From positions 4,574,001 to 4,638,000 of the forward strand of contig NC_089724.1 of the NCBI RefSeq assembly GCF_035083965.1: a stretch of DNA of 64,000 bases, in the 5' to 3' direction. Source of the stretch: Branchiostoma lanceolatum. Taxonomy: Eukaryota > Chordata > Leptocardii > Amphioxiformes > Branchiostomatidae. Both the position numbers and the translations under genes were made by a program. Positions 10,254-19,939 of this stretch are shown piece after piece. The notes beneath the pieces were generated by a model. It saw only the letters and a list, made by a program, of their open reading frames with translations. It was not told the DNA's origin and did not search any database. The first letter of the stretch is position 1. Each line of letters opens with the position of its first letter.

Positions 10254-10811
10254 GTCCCAACTCCACCTACTGGTGCCCCTCATGCCGCGCCTCGTGCCGC
10301 AGACCGCATTCACGGGTCTAGCCAACACGGCAGCCAACATCGCCGTGGTGCACAACTCAACACTACCCGACCCTGCGTGCCGCAGACCGCATTCACGGGT
10401 CTGGCCAATACGGCAGCCAACATCGCCGTGGTGCACAACTCAACACTACCCGACCCTGCGTGCCGCAGACCGCATTCACGGGTCTGGCCAACACGGCAGC
10501 CAACATCGCCGTGGTGCACAACTCAACACTACCCGACCCTGCGTGCCGCAGACCGCATTCACGGGTCTGGCCAACACGGCAGCCAACATCGCCGTGGTGC
10601 ACAACTCAACACTACCCGACCCTGCGTGCCGCAGACCGCATTCACGGGTCTGGCCAACATGGCAGCCAACATCGCCGTGGTGCACAACTCAACACTACCC
10701 GACCCTGCGTGCCGCAGACCGCATTCACGGGTCTGGCCAACACGGCAGCCAACATCGCCGCGGCGCTCAACTCAACACTACCCGACCCCGCGGAAACTGC
10801 CAAGAAAGAAG
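10254..10811 (+). CDS. EMSY: EMSY-like, exon A (post-ENT segment), expanded and frame-disturbed
   Basis: The conserved block LVPLMPRLVPQTAFT followed by NSTLPDPAETAKKE matches the region just after the ENT domain of human EMSY. Acceptor ACCACCAG precedes GPNSTYW (human has GPNSSSEW) in phase 1, and the exon leaves in phase 1 at GAAG|GTTACA, compatible with the next exon. Between these ends an 83-bp segment is present six times. Because 83 is not divisible by three, successive copies fall into successive frames. GPNSTYW and AETAKKE share a frame, but that frame meets a TAG at 10319-10321 in copy 1, while LVPLMPRL lies one frame off. As written, the exon cannot give a normal EMSY protein. Confidence 0.75.
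10295..10790. repeat. 83-bp tandem repeat, six copies, inside a coding exon
   Basis: Copies start about every 83 bp (near 10297, 10380, 10463, 10546, 10629 and 10712) and are almost identical. Copy 1 has TCTAGCC where the others have TCTGGCC. The last copy has GCGGCGCTCAAC in place of GTGGTGCACAAC, matching a unique right edge. Confidence 0.95.
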
Positions 10812-11277
10812 GTTACACAAATATGTCAATACATTCTGTATAACATAATTTTATGTACATATGTATGATATTTGTTAATTTGTTTGAGAAATGAACTGTT
10901 CTTGATTTCGATTCTTGATCTTGTCAAATTGCAAGTGAAATAAGCTGTTAGATACTATCAAATATTTCTATTATATTTGATTCTAGTCTGATAACATAGA
11001 TATACATGTACATAAAAGCATAGTCTTTGAAACTGTATTATGGACTTCAATACTTTGTTTTATGTTATGCACCCAAATTGTTTTCTGTGCACCTAAACGT
11101 TATGGTTTAGTGTACCAGCACTCCTATTCCCAGATAACTTAGTTCAAGCCATGAGAACATATGACTTAGAGCTGCTGTGGTAATTGCTATGTTCTGTACA
11201 TGCATTGACAGTTTCAAGACTATGGTCCCTTTTCTAGTGAGGATCTGTAAAAGTTGACTCTCTTCTCTTTTTTCCAG

Positions 11278-11379
11278 TGCCTGGGACCAGTGGTGTCAGT
11301 TCAACGACCATGAAGTCACCAAGATCAGCCAGTCCCCACTCTGGGGTACTGCCCAGCGGTGCCACCATCACAGTAAAAG
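11278..11379 (+). CDS. EMSY: EMSY-like, exon B copy 1
   Basis: Flanked by TTTTTTCCAG and GTCTGT; phase 1 in and out. Encodes PGTSGVSSTTMKSPRSASP then VLPSGATITVK, matching the human KSPRPASPAS...VLPSGSTVYVK segment. It joins in frame to exon A (GAAG) and to exon C. Confidence 0.85.
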
Positions 11380-11822
11380 GTCTGTATGTTTGTAGGTACA
11401 GCTGTCCTTAGTAACTAGGTGTCCTTTATGAGTATCATTTAGTGTTTCTCAATTTAAAAAAAAAGAGAGTCAAGCAAATTTTTTTCCTGAAAATCTGACC
11501 TCAGCAGCTATTTGATGGGGCTTGAAACATAGGCCAATCCTTAAAGATCAGGCAATGATCAAGAGGACATTGCCTGTATTGCTGGTGAATATATCCTTTA
11601 TGCATGTAGCTTGCAGACCCTTTGGCAACCAATTCTCTTGCTGTGTTATGCCTACTTAAACTTTATGACACTGAAGTAGCCGTTTGGCACCCAATTCCCT
11701 ATTGGTTACAGAGTTAGGCAGTAGGGAGAAGGTTAAAGGCCAAATGTTAGGGTATATACATGAGGGTATGGAAGATCTGCCCAACTTCAAGACATTTCTT
11801 GAAAGATTCTTCTCAATCCTAG

Positions 11823-11974
11823 GAGAAAGAGTTCAAGATGAGATGGAGACAGAGACCAAGGGCAGAAGAAGAAAGCGGACCAGTTCTTCCTCAACCCGTC
11901 ACCAAGCTTCCGCAGCTTCTTCAAGAACAGTTGAAGCCCGTCCCTTACTTCTTCCGACTTCTTCTAACATTTGG
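11823..11974 (+). CDS. EMSY: EMSY-like, exon C copy 1
   Basis: Acceptor TCCTAG, donor GTAAGA; phase 1 in, phase 0 out. Encodes an acidic start, then KGRRRKRTSSSS, corresponding to the basic RKRRRTNSSSSS stretch of human EMSY, likely a nuclear-localisation region. Confidence 0.75.
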
Positions 11975-12314
11975 GTAAGATGTGTATATTGAAGCCTAGG
12001 CTTCCTGCACCTTTGATACATACATTTTATTGTATTTTGCACCAATGAAACAGCAACTAGAATGCTAACATTTCTAAGGATGACCCACCCAAATATAAAG
12101 TTTGAATAGCCCAGCCACATTGTCCTACAGTGCCATCTATCTTTAGCAAGTTGTACTGCAATCTGTGGATTGAGATGCTGATAGCATCCAAATGTAAAGG
12201 GCTGCATCAGTGCATTTCTATAGCTATTTTGTACTTTGCACTGTTACATTTTGTATCTATCAGAATATCTGTTCTTTTAGCCTAAGAGTCTGCGATACTT
12301 CTTGTATCCCCTAG

Positions 12315-12419
12315 GTGTCCCAGGGAACTGCGTCGTCACAGTCCATGAGCCCAGTAAAGATCACCCTGGCCAAAACACCACCTCCAAAAAGCTCCATGGC
12401 TCAAACAGCTACACAGAAG
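12315..12419 (+). CDS. EMSY: EMSY-like, exon D copy 1
   Basis: Acceptor CCCTAG, donor GTGAGA; 35 codons in phase 0. Encodes MSPVKITLAKTPPPKSS and ends TATQK, parallel to human MSPVKITFTKPS...TTTQK. Confidence 0.85.
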
Positions 12420-12802
12420 GTGAGATATCATTGATATAAAAAGTGAATTCTTCATTACATGTAAAATACTTTTGCCAGCATCTGTCAGTTAGCTTGTTGG
12501 TTTGTAAATGATAGATGATTTTCTGTGTATACTTGCATTGTGTTAATCTATGAGAAAGGACAACTTTGGGAAAAAATGCACATCCAAATTTAACTAGTCT
12601 TCAAGGTTTTTTTACCATATGTAGATGTACAGTACAAGGTATTTTTACAGTTCAGAAACCATCTGCCAGAGGGAGCTTTTACCACAGACTACAGTTTTGA
12701 TGTTGCAGAGATTGATGCCTTGTGACTTAGAGTTTCAAGACTTATAATGGTCCCTTTTCTAGTGAGGATCTGTAAAAGTTGACTCTCTTCTCTTTTTTCC
12801 AG

Positions 12803-12904
12803 TGCCTGGGACCAGTGGTGTCAGTTCAACGACCATGAAGTCACCAAGATCAGCCAGTCCCCACTCTGGGGTAGTGCCCAGCGGTGCCACCATCACAGTA
12901 AAAG
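12803..12904 (+). CDS. EMSY: EMSY-like, exon B copy 2
   Basis: Same length and splice sites as copy 1; one change gives VVPSG in place of VLPSG. Splicing exon D copy 1 (phase 0) to this exon (phase 1) would shift the frame and reach a TGA, so B-C-D copies 1 and 2 cannot both be used in series. Confidence 0.75.
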
Positions 12905-13351
12905 GTCTGTATGTTTGTAGGTACAGCTGTCCTTAGTGTAACTAGGTGTCCTTTCTGAGTATCATTTAGTGTTTCTCAATTTAAAAAAAAGAGAGTCAAG
13001 CAAATTGTTTTCCTGAAAATCTGACCTGCTATTTGATGGGGCTTGAAACATAGGCCAATCCTTAAAGATCAGGCAATGATCAAGAGGACATTGCCTGTAT
13101 TGCTGGTGAATATATCCTTTATGCATGTAGCTTGCAGACCCTTTGGCAACCAATTTTCTTGCTGTGTTATGCCTACTTAACCTTTATGACACTGAAGTAG
13201 CCATTTGGCACCCAATTGCCTATTGGTTACAGAGTTAGGCAGTAGGGAGAAGGTTAAAGGCCACATGTTAGGGTATTATATACATGAGGGTATGGAAGAT
13301 CGGCCCAACTTCAAGACATTTCTTGAAACTTAAGATTCTTCTCAATCGTAG

Positions 13352-13503
13352 GAGAAAGAGTTAAAGATGAGATGGAGACAGAGACCAAGGGCAGAAGACG
13401 AAAGCGGACCAGTTCTTCCTCAACCCCTCACCAAGCTTCTGCAGCTTCTTCAAGAACAGTTGAAGCCCGTCCCTTACTTCTTCCGACTTCTTCTAACATT
13501 AGG
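13352..13503 (+). CDS. EMSY: EMSY-like, exon C copy 2
   Basis: 152 bp like copy 1, acceptor TCGTAG and donor GTAAGA, basic KGRRRKRTSSSS retained. A few substitutions, no frameshift. Confidence 0.75.
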
Positions 13504-13843
13504 GTAAGATGTGTATATTGAAGCCTAGGCTTCCTGCACCTTTCATACATACATTTTGTTGTATTTTGCACCAATGAAACAGCAACTAGAATGCTAACAT
13601 TCTAAGGATGACCCACCCAAATATAAAGATTTGAATAGCCCAGCCACATTGTCCTACAGTGCCATCTATCTTTAGCAAGTTGTACTGCAATCTGTGGATT
13701 GAGATGCTGATAGCATCCAAATGTAAAGGGCTGCATCAGTGCATTTCTATAGCTATTTGGTACTTTGCACGGTTACATTTTGTATCTATCAGAATATCTG
13801 TTCTTTTAGCCTAAGAGTCTGCAATACTTCTTGTATTCCCTAG

Positions 13844-13948
13844 GTGTCCCAGGGAACTGCGTCGTCACATTCCATGAGCCCAGCAAAGATCACCCTGGCC
13901 AAAACACCACCTCCAAAAAGCTCCATGGCTCAAACAGCTACACAGAAG
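13844..13948 (+). CDS. EMSY: EMSY-like, exon D copy 2
   Basis: 105 bp, phase 0, MSPAKITLAKTPP; V to A at the conserved MSPVKIT. Splice sites kept. Confidence 0.75.
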
Positions 13949-14419
13949 GTGAGATATCATCAGATATAAAGTAAATTCTTTATTACATGTAAAATACTTT
14001 TGCCAGCATCTGTCAGTTAGCTTGTTGGTTTGTAAATGATAGATGATTTTCTGTGTATACTTGTATGTGTTAATCTATGAGAAAGGCCAACTTTGGGAAA
14101 AAATGCACATCCAAATTTAACTAAGTCTTCAAGGTTTTCTTACCATACGTAGATGACTAACCATACGTAGATGACCCCACAAGACTTTCAGAATTGGCTG
14201 ATAGTATTAATTAGATCAAAACATTTTGAACCTTGCAAGCCCTGCACATGCATCCTGAGTCATTCAAAACTTATAACAGAAAATGCCATATGTTATTACA
14301 AGGATGTTATCCATAATCTTGCTGTGGGAGTAAAGGATACAGGCTCTTGAAGGGGGAACCAACTACGTACAGTCAACCAGGGGAAAACCCAATACCCAAT
14401 TTTCCTGTTTTCTGTTTAG

Positions 14420-14916
14420 TTCTGTGCCCAATGAAGACTACCCTTGGTTCCCCCATCACAGCCTCTGTTGTTGGAACCTCCACCACAGCCTTCCTGTCCA
14501 GTACGCTGGCCGGAACCAAGCCGCGGGTGAAGACGCTGACCAAGCAGGCGACGCAGACGCGCATGGTGACCCTTGGTTCCCCCATCACAGCCGCTGTTGT
14601 TGGAACCTCCACCACAGCCTTCCTGTCCAGTACGCTGGCCGGAACCAAGCCGCGGGTCAAGACGCTGACCAAGCAGGCGACGCAGACGCGCCTGGTGACC
14701 CTTGGTTCCCCCATCACAGCCGCTGTTGTTGGAACCTCCACCACAGCCTTCCTGTCCAGTACGCTGGCCGGAACCAAGCCGCGGGTCAAGACGCTGACCA
14801 AGCAGGTGACACAGACGCGCCTGGTGCCGCTGTCCCAGATGCCCGGTGGTCAGCCCCCCAGGACCATGTCACCGGGCACTAAGCCGACCATACAGATCTG
14901 CAGGAACCCGGCACAG
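14420..14916 (+). CDS. EMSY: EMSY-like, exon E with three 43-residue repeats
   Basis: Acceptor CTGTTTAG, donor GTAGGA. Three in-frame 129-bp units encode TLGSPITAAVVGTSTTAFLS, then STLAGTKPRV, KTLTKQATQT and RLV. The exon then reads PLSQMPGG and GTKPTIQI, the latter matching human GIKPTIQI. Read this way, entry is phase 1 and exit phase 0, which fits neither exon D (exit 0) nor exon F (entry 1). A missed small exon, an alternative splice site or a damaged exon is implied. Confidence 0.75.
14440..14830. repeat. 129-bp tandem coding repeat, three copies
   Basis: Unit starts fall at 14441, 14570 and 14699 (spacing exactly 129). All copies keep the frame. A fourth, displaced copy lies at 18573-18742. 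Confidence 0.95.
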
Positions 14917-15515
14917 GTAGGACCTACGTAGATCTGCACTGAGTGCCTTACATCTGTACTTCACAGTAATACTACATATATATACATGATTGTACATGTA
15001 TAGTAACTTTCTTTGCTTATGAAACGGTTAAGAATGTGGGAACTATAACATATCTCCACATGTTTGCTAGAGTCAGTTTCTTCCTCCAAAAGCCAATGCC
15101 TACGCCACACTCCATGAAAGAAACAATCAGGAAAGACCATTTTTATCTTGTTCAGTTATTCTGTCAACTAAGCAACGAACGGAAGTGGATGAAACCATTT
15201 TCAGTATCTGCTTGGTTGGACCTACTCCTAGTGTTGTACACTGTATGATCATTACACTAAGTGTAATACATGTAGATAAAGACTGATCCCCAAACCCTGC
15301 CCACCTTTGTCAAAACGTAGAAATGTAAAATAAAAACATAAAAATGCAAATATTTGAGAGACATGCAACCCCTCTCTCATAGGTCCAACTGCTAATTGCA
15401 ATATTATCATTGGTTGAACAGCTTATCATGATGGACAGTCTGGATCAGTCTATTAGGCATGTCTATGTAAAGAGGACTAATAGATTTTATGCCATTTTTA
15501 TCCCATTACAACCAG

Positions 15516-15668
15516 GTGTGAAGATCATCACCCAGACCCTCCCAGGCAGTAGGATTCTCCCCGGCAAACCGGCTACCGCGGCAACCGGTTCTGGTCCCCA
15601 GGTCGTCATGGTGACCACCACGCCCTCCATAGCAACCAGACCTGTCAGCTCAAGCACCACATCTACAG
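15516..15668 (+). CDS. EMSY: EMSY-like, exon F copy 1
   Basis: Acceptor ACAACCAG, donor GTAACA; phase 1 in and out. Encodes GVKIITQTLPGSRILPGKP, matching human GVKIITQQVQPSKILPKP, then a Val/Thr/Ser-rich stretch. Confidence 0.8.
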
Positions 15669-15983
15669 GTAACACACTGCAAAAGAAAAAATCTCTCGTT
15701 GAAAGTAAGATTATAACAGTTTCATAGTAGCAACTTGTATTATATGCAGGATTTGCTATACTGATAGATTCAGGACAGTGCTTTTGGAAGAAAAGTGAGG
15801 AAAGGGCTGAAATATTTTGCATTTGCCAGCAAATGCCACTTCCTTAATTTCCAACTGCCTTGTATTGTCTCCTTTGTCTCCTTGGCTTATCATGATTCAC
15901 TCTTCAGTGTTTATTGAAATACTAGTAATGCTTTAGCTATCATTTGATTTGAAAATCTGAAATTATTTCCTTCTCTCACGCAG

Positions 15984-16171
15984 TGTTTGCCCAGAATAAC
16001 GGAAACAGAGCCATCGTGAACCCAGCTATCGGCACGCGGGTTGTGACCATGCCCACGACAACTATGTCCGCGGGAAAGGTCACCCCACCCCCACCGACCA
16101 ACATCATCAGTGTCACTCCAAAAAGTGTGCAGACCAATTGCCTCTAACAGTCACAAGAACACTGCCTTCAG
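15984..16171 (+). pseudogene. EMSY: EMSY-like, exon G copy 1, frameshifted
   Basis: Acceptor CTCACGCAG and donor GTTAGT as in copy 2, but 188 bp long against 186. Two extra bases (ACCAATTGCC for ACCATGCC) shift the frame and produce an immediate TAA. If included, it would truncate the protein. Confidence 0.8.
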
Positions 16172-16256
16172 GTTAGTAGAATACTGTTACAGTAGTAGTA
16201 CATAATGTAGTGTCCAGTATTTGATTATACTTCATCTGTGGGGTCCCTGACACGGG

Positions 16257-16640
16257 TGGGCAGCAGTCAGCTAGTCTTCAGTCAGCTAGTCTGTATGTAT
16301 GTATGTATGTTTGTAAAGACCAGCATAACTCGAGAAGGCTTGGATGGATTGTCTTGATATTTGGTAGGTTGGTAGGGCTTGATGAGACTAGGAAATGATT
16401 AGATTTTGGGTCCCCTAGCGGCTTGTTACGGTACTGCAGCGGAACTTCCTGTTTCGATATCTCGTGTTCTGGACAAGCTATGGAACTGATTTTAGAGTGG
16501 TAGATAGCTCTTTGGACAGAGAGTAAGTGGTATAGGTTTTGGCCCCCTAGCTGCTTTTTTGGAACTGCAGGAGAAGATTTTGGTTCAGACTTTGAATGGG
16601 AATAACTCAAGAAGGACTTGATGGATGGTCATGAATTTAA
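16257..16640. repeat. Interspersed repeat, GTAT-headed family
   Basis: Begins with a (GTAT)n tract and contains AAGACCAGCATAACTCGAGAAGG and GGGTCCCCTAG. Related segments occur at 25690-25830, 36530-36960 (opposite strand) and 63600-63990. Confidence 0.6.
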
Positions 16641-16889
16641 TACATGTAGATAAAGACTGATCCCCAAACCCTGCCCACCTTCGTCCAAACGTAGAAATGT
16701 AAAATAAAAACATAAAAATGCAAATATTTGAGAGACATGCAACCCCTCTCTCATTGGTCCAACTGCTAATTGCAATATTATCATTGGTTGAACAGCTTAT
16801 TATGATGGGCAGTCTGGATCAGTCTATTAGGCATGTCTATGTAAAGAGGACTAATAGATTTTATGCCATTTTTATCCCATTGCAACCAG

Positions 16890-17042
16890 GTGTGAAGATC
16901 ATCACCCAGACCCTCCCAGGCAGTAGGATTCTCCCCGGCAAACCGGCTACCGCGGCAACCAGTTCTGGTCCCCAGGTCGTCATGGTGACCACCACGCCCT
17001 CCATGGCCACCAGACCTGTCAGCTCAAGCACCACATCTACAG
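16890..17042 (+). CDS. EMSY: EMSY-like, exon F copy 2
   Basis: 153 bp, same phases as copy 1, GVKIITQ motif intact. Because both F and G are phase 1 in and out, serial inclusion of this block would keep frame if copy 1 of G were not broken. Confidence 0.8.
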
Positions 17043-17383
17043 GTAACACACTGCAAAAGAAAAAAATCTCTCGTTGAAAGTAAGATTAGAACAGTTTCAT
17101 AGTAGCAACTTGTATTATATGCAGGATTTGCTATACTGATAGATTCAGGACAGTGCTTTTGGAAGAAAAGTGAGGAAAGGGCTGAAATATATTGCATTTG
17201 CCAGCAAATGCCACTTCCTTAATTTCCAACTGCCTTGTATCGTCTCCTTTCTAGAATGAAGCTTAACTCCTGATTGTCTCCTTGGCTTATCATGATTCGC
17301 TCTTCAGTGTTTATTGAAATACTAGTGATGCTTTAGCTATCATTTGATTCGAAAATCTGAAATTATTTCCTTCTCTCACGCAG

Positions 17384-17569
17384 TGTTTGCCCAGAATAAC
17401 GGAAACAGAGCCATCGTGAACCCAGCTATCGGCACGCGGGTTGTGACCATGCCCACGACAACTATGTCCGCGGGAAAGGTCACCCCACCCCCACCGACCA
17501 ACATCATCAGTGTCACACCAAAAACTGTGCAGACCATGCCTCTAACAGTCACAAGAACACTGCCTTCAG
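17384..17569 (+). CDS. EMSY: EMSY-like, exon G copy 2
   Basis: 186 bp, phase 1 in and out. Encodes FAQNNGNRAIVNPAIGTRVV then VTPKTVQTMPLTVTRTLPSG. Joins in frame with exons F and H. Confidence 0.8.
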
Positions 17570-17886
17570 GTTAGTAGTAGTAGTGGTATACATAGATACT
17601 GTTACAGTAGTAGTACATAATGTAGTGTCCAGTATTTGATTATACTTCATCTGTGGGGTCCCTGACACGGGTGGGCAGCAGTCGGCTTAGTCTTCACACC
17701 GCACTTCCAAGTGATTAGCAACCATCCTTCTGGCCCAGTGGGTTAAGTAGTTGTTGTTATATGTTCTTTATTCCTGTATATACTGTATGATCTACACTTC
17801 TTGCAGCAAGTTGTGGATGATGAGCATGTTATTAAGTTAAATTGAATTAAAACACTGAACTGTCCTGTTTTTACCACACCATGAAG

Positions 17887-18029
17887 GACTGCTACGCCCT
17901 ACACTATCGCGAAAGCAGGTCCATCCTCAGCCGGTATATAAGCCCAGCGTCATCGTTGTGCAGCAGGCGAAAACGATCAAGACTCAACAGGGCAAACCCA
18001 TCACCGTGGTGACCACCTACATCACTCAG
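17887..18029 (+). CDS. EMSY: EMSY-like, exon H
   Basis: Weak acceptor CATGAAG, donor GTATGT; phase 1 in, phase 0 out. Encodes YKPSVIVVQQAKTIKTQQGK and PITVVTTYITQ, matching human KPNVIVVQKTTGKGTTIQG. Confidence 0.8.
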
Positions 18030-18477
18030 GTATGTGTTTGTTTGTTTGTTTGTTTGTTCGTTTGTATCTTTCTTTGTTTCACGTTGAGTGCTTTGCCAGC
18101 CCTATGGCCATTGTTTCTGAGGGCAAAAAGAAAAATATGGAGCCAAGAAAACTAGATATGAAATACATGTAGTAAAATAAGTATTCATACCTTACTGTAA
18201 GTTATAATAAGGTACTATACACACATTGTTTTCAGTTTTTCATCCAAACCATCCCAACCCACTCTAGACTGGCCGTAGAGGAATGTTTGACCTAAATTAG
18301 TATGAGTTTGGGTTCAAATACATGTACATGTACCTCAAAAACTAACATCTTTTTTTTTATTACTTTTCATGATTTAAGATTGTCATCTTGTGTCAATGGT
18401 GTTTTGGAGATCTTGTATGAACACTGACCTGGTGTTTATTCCACCCCTCAGTTTGTTTGTTTGTTTGTTTATTTCAG

Positions 18478-18804
18478 TCTACCCCCCGAGACCCACCTTT
18501 GTGTCCACCATGGCTGGTCAGAGTTTGGGGAAGAGCATGACGCTGACCAAGGCACAGCGACAACAGATCAATGAAGTACCCTTGGTTCCCCCATATCACA
18601 GCCTCTGTTGTTGGAACCTCCACCACAGCTTTTCTGTCCAGTACGCTGGCCGAAACCAAGCCGCGGGTCAAGACGCTGACCAAGCAGGTGACGCAGACGC
18701 GCCTGGTGCCGCTGTCCCAGATGCCCGGTGGTCAGCCCCCCAGGAGTTTGGGGTAGAGCAATTGACGCTGACAAAGGCACAGCCACAACAGATCAAGGAC
18801 AAGG
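18478..18804 (+). CDS. EMSY: EMSY-like, exon I with an inserted exon-E fragment
   Basis: Acceptor TTATTTCAG, donor GTGAGT; phase 1 in and out. The first part (YPPRPTFVSTMAGQSLG, MTLTKAQRQQI) looks native. After CAACAGATCA the sequence switches to a copy of the exon E 129-bp unit and following bases, read in a different frame from exon E (WFP..HSLCCWNLHHS). It then returns to a second copy of the flank (LTLTKAQPQQIKDKG) in the original frame. Entry phase 1 does not fit exon H (exit 0). H joined directly to J is in frame, so this exon may be skipped. Confidence 0.6.
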
Positions 18805-19266
18805 GTGAGTAAAATCAGACAACATCTGAACATTTTTATAGCTGTTATAAAGATTTTATGAGCCATTTCACTACTGAACTTACCAGCAACCTTCCAGTCT
18901 GTCCTCTAAAGTTGAAATGGCCCAAAGCCTATGTCAAATGACTTGAACAATTGAGTGTGATGTCGGCTAAAGGTCAAAGGTACCCGGCAGTTGGTGACGG
19001 CCCCCATCTCAGTTGAGGGATGCATGGTCAATGTAAATGGCCTCTTTCACTCCTTTTAAAGAGCAATGCTGCATGGTGTCCAATATTTTCACTTTATCCA
19101 AAGTCACGGAATGTCCTGGGGATTCTTTATGATATCGATTACGATCACAGATGAACTTTCATTCAAATTCTTTCGATACTGGACGTAGTTAAGGTTGTTT
19201 TGAACACTGGGTGCACATCCAGAAACCTGTAACATTATCAGTTATTGATTTCTAATTCTTTTCAAG

Positions 19267-19455
19267 GTCGTGATCCGTCCAAGGACACCTGATCAAGGCT
19301 CCCTCTCCTTGAGCCAGCAGCAAAGCATCCTGGGAGGGATTGTTGAAGGGATCGTGATCCAGAGACCGTCGTTGTCCTCGCCGCGTGCGCTGCAGGACTC
19401 CCCCGGGACTGGGGACGATACCAGCTCTGTTAGCTCCGCTGGCAGCGAAGATGTC
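19267..19455 (+). CDS. EMSY: EMSY-like, exon J
   Basis: Acceptor CTTTTCAAG, phase 0. Encodes VVIRPRTPDQGSLSLSQQQS, then GTGDDTSSVSSAGSEDV. Ending at GATGTC|GTGAAA gives phase 0, which fits exon K; a GC donor seven bases later would give phase 1. A MITE begins about 30 bases after this donor. Confidence 0.65.
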
Positions 19456-19486
19456 GTGAAAGGCAAGCTACTGTTATTAGTTAATA

Positions 19487-19936
19487 CCGTAAAATTCCTA
19501 TTTACGTACACACCCCTCCTAACGTACGCACCCCCGATTTGGGGACGATTGCGGGCCTGACTCAGTGAGTTGAAACGTTCAGGGGAAAAACCCTCCTAAC
19601 GTACGCACCCCCTCTCCAGCATTTCGGTGGATAGTTAAGAGGTTGACATGATCATCCTTCCGACGATGTTTACCGACTTAAAGGGTTACTGAGAAAATGT
19701 TTCTGGGTAGAAAACAATTTAGATATATGTATTATTTATTCTTTATTACTGATTGATTGTGTGGTAGCATTTCACACTTCATTTGCATGAAGATGTACCG
19801 TACTCTCATGCTGATATGCGATTTTTCCGAGGAAGAACCCCTCCTAACGTACGCACTCCGACTTTGGTGTCGGCCTGGAGCACGTGCTTGCAACTTGAAA
19901 AGTTTAAAAAGTGCGTACGTAATAGTGATTTTACGG
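19487..19936. mobile_element. MITE with CCGTAAAAT ends, copy 2
   Basis: 450 bp, TA-flanked, ends CCGTAAAAT / ATTTTACGG, clearly related to 8057-8510 over its whole length. Sits in the EMSY intron directly behind exon J. Confidence 0.8.
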
Positions 19937-19939
19937 TAG

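Larger units (their letters stand above)
11205..12645 (+). repeat. Exon-block duplication A, copy 1
   Basis: Contains exons B, C and D and their introns. Highly similar to 12733-14150 at an offset of about 1,525 bp, with scattered substitutions and short indels. Confidence 0.85.
12733..14150 (+). repeat. Exon-block duplication A, copy 2
   Basis: Second copy of the B-C-D exon block with intact splice sites. Confidence 0.85.
15268..16256 (+). repeat. Exon-block duplication B, copy 1
   Basis: Contains exons F and G plus an upstream interspersed repeat; duplicated at 16642-17700 with an offset near 1,374 bp. An unrelated repeat (16257-16640) separates the copies. Confidence 0.85.
16642..17700 (+). 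repeat. Exon-block duplication B, copy 2
   Basis: Second copy of the F-G exon block; reading frame intact. Confidence 0.85.

Noticed and set aside
9687-10436. 249-codon minus-strand frame
   Set aside because: It runs through the satellite array and the complement of the 83-bp repeat; both are repeat artefacts.
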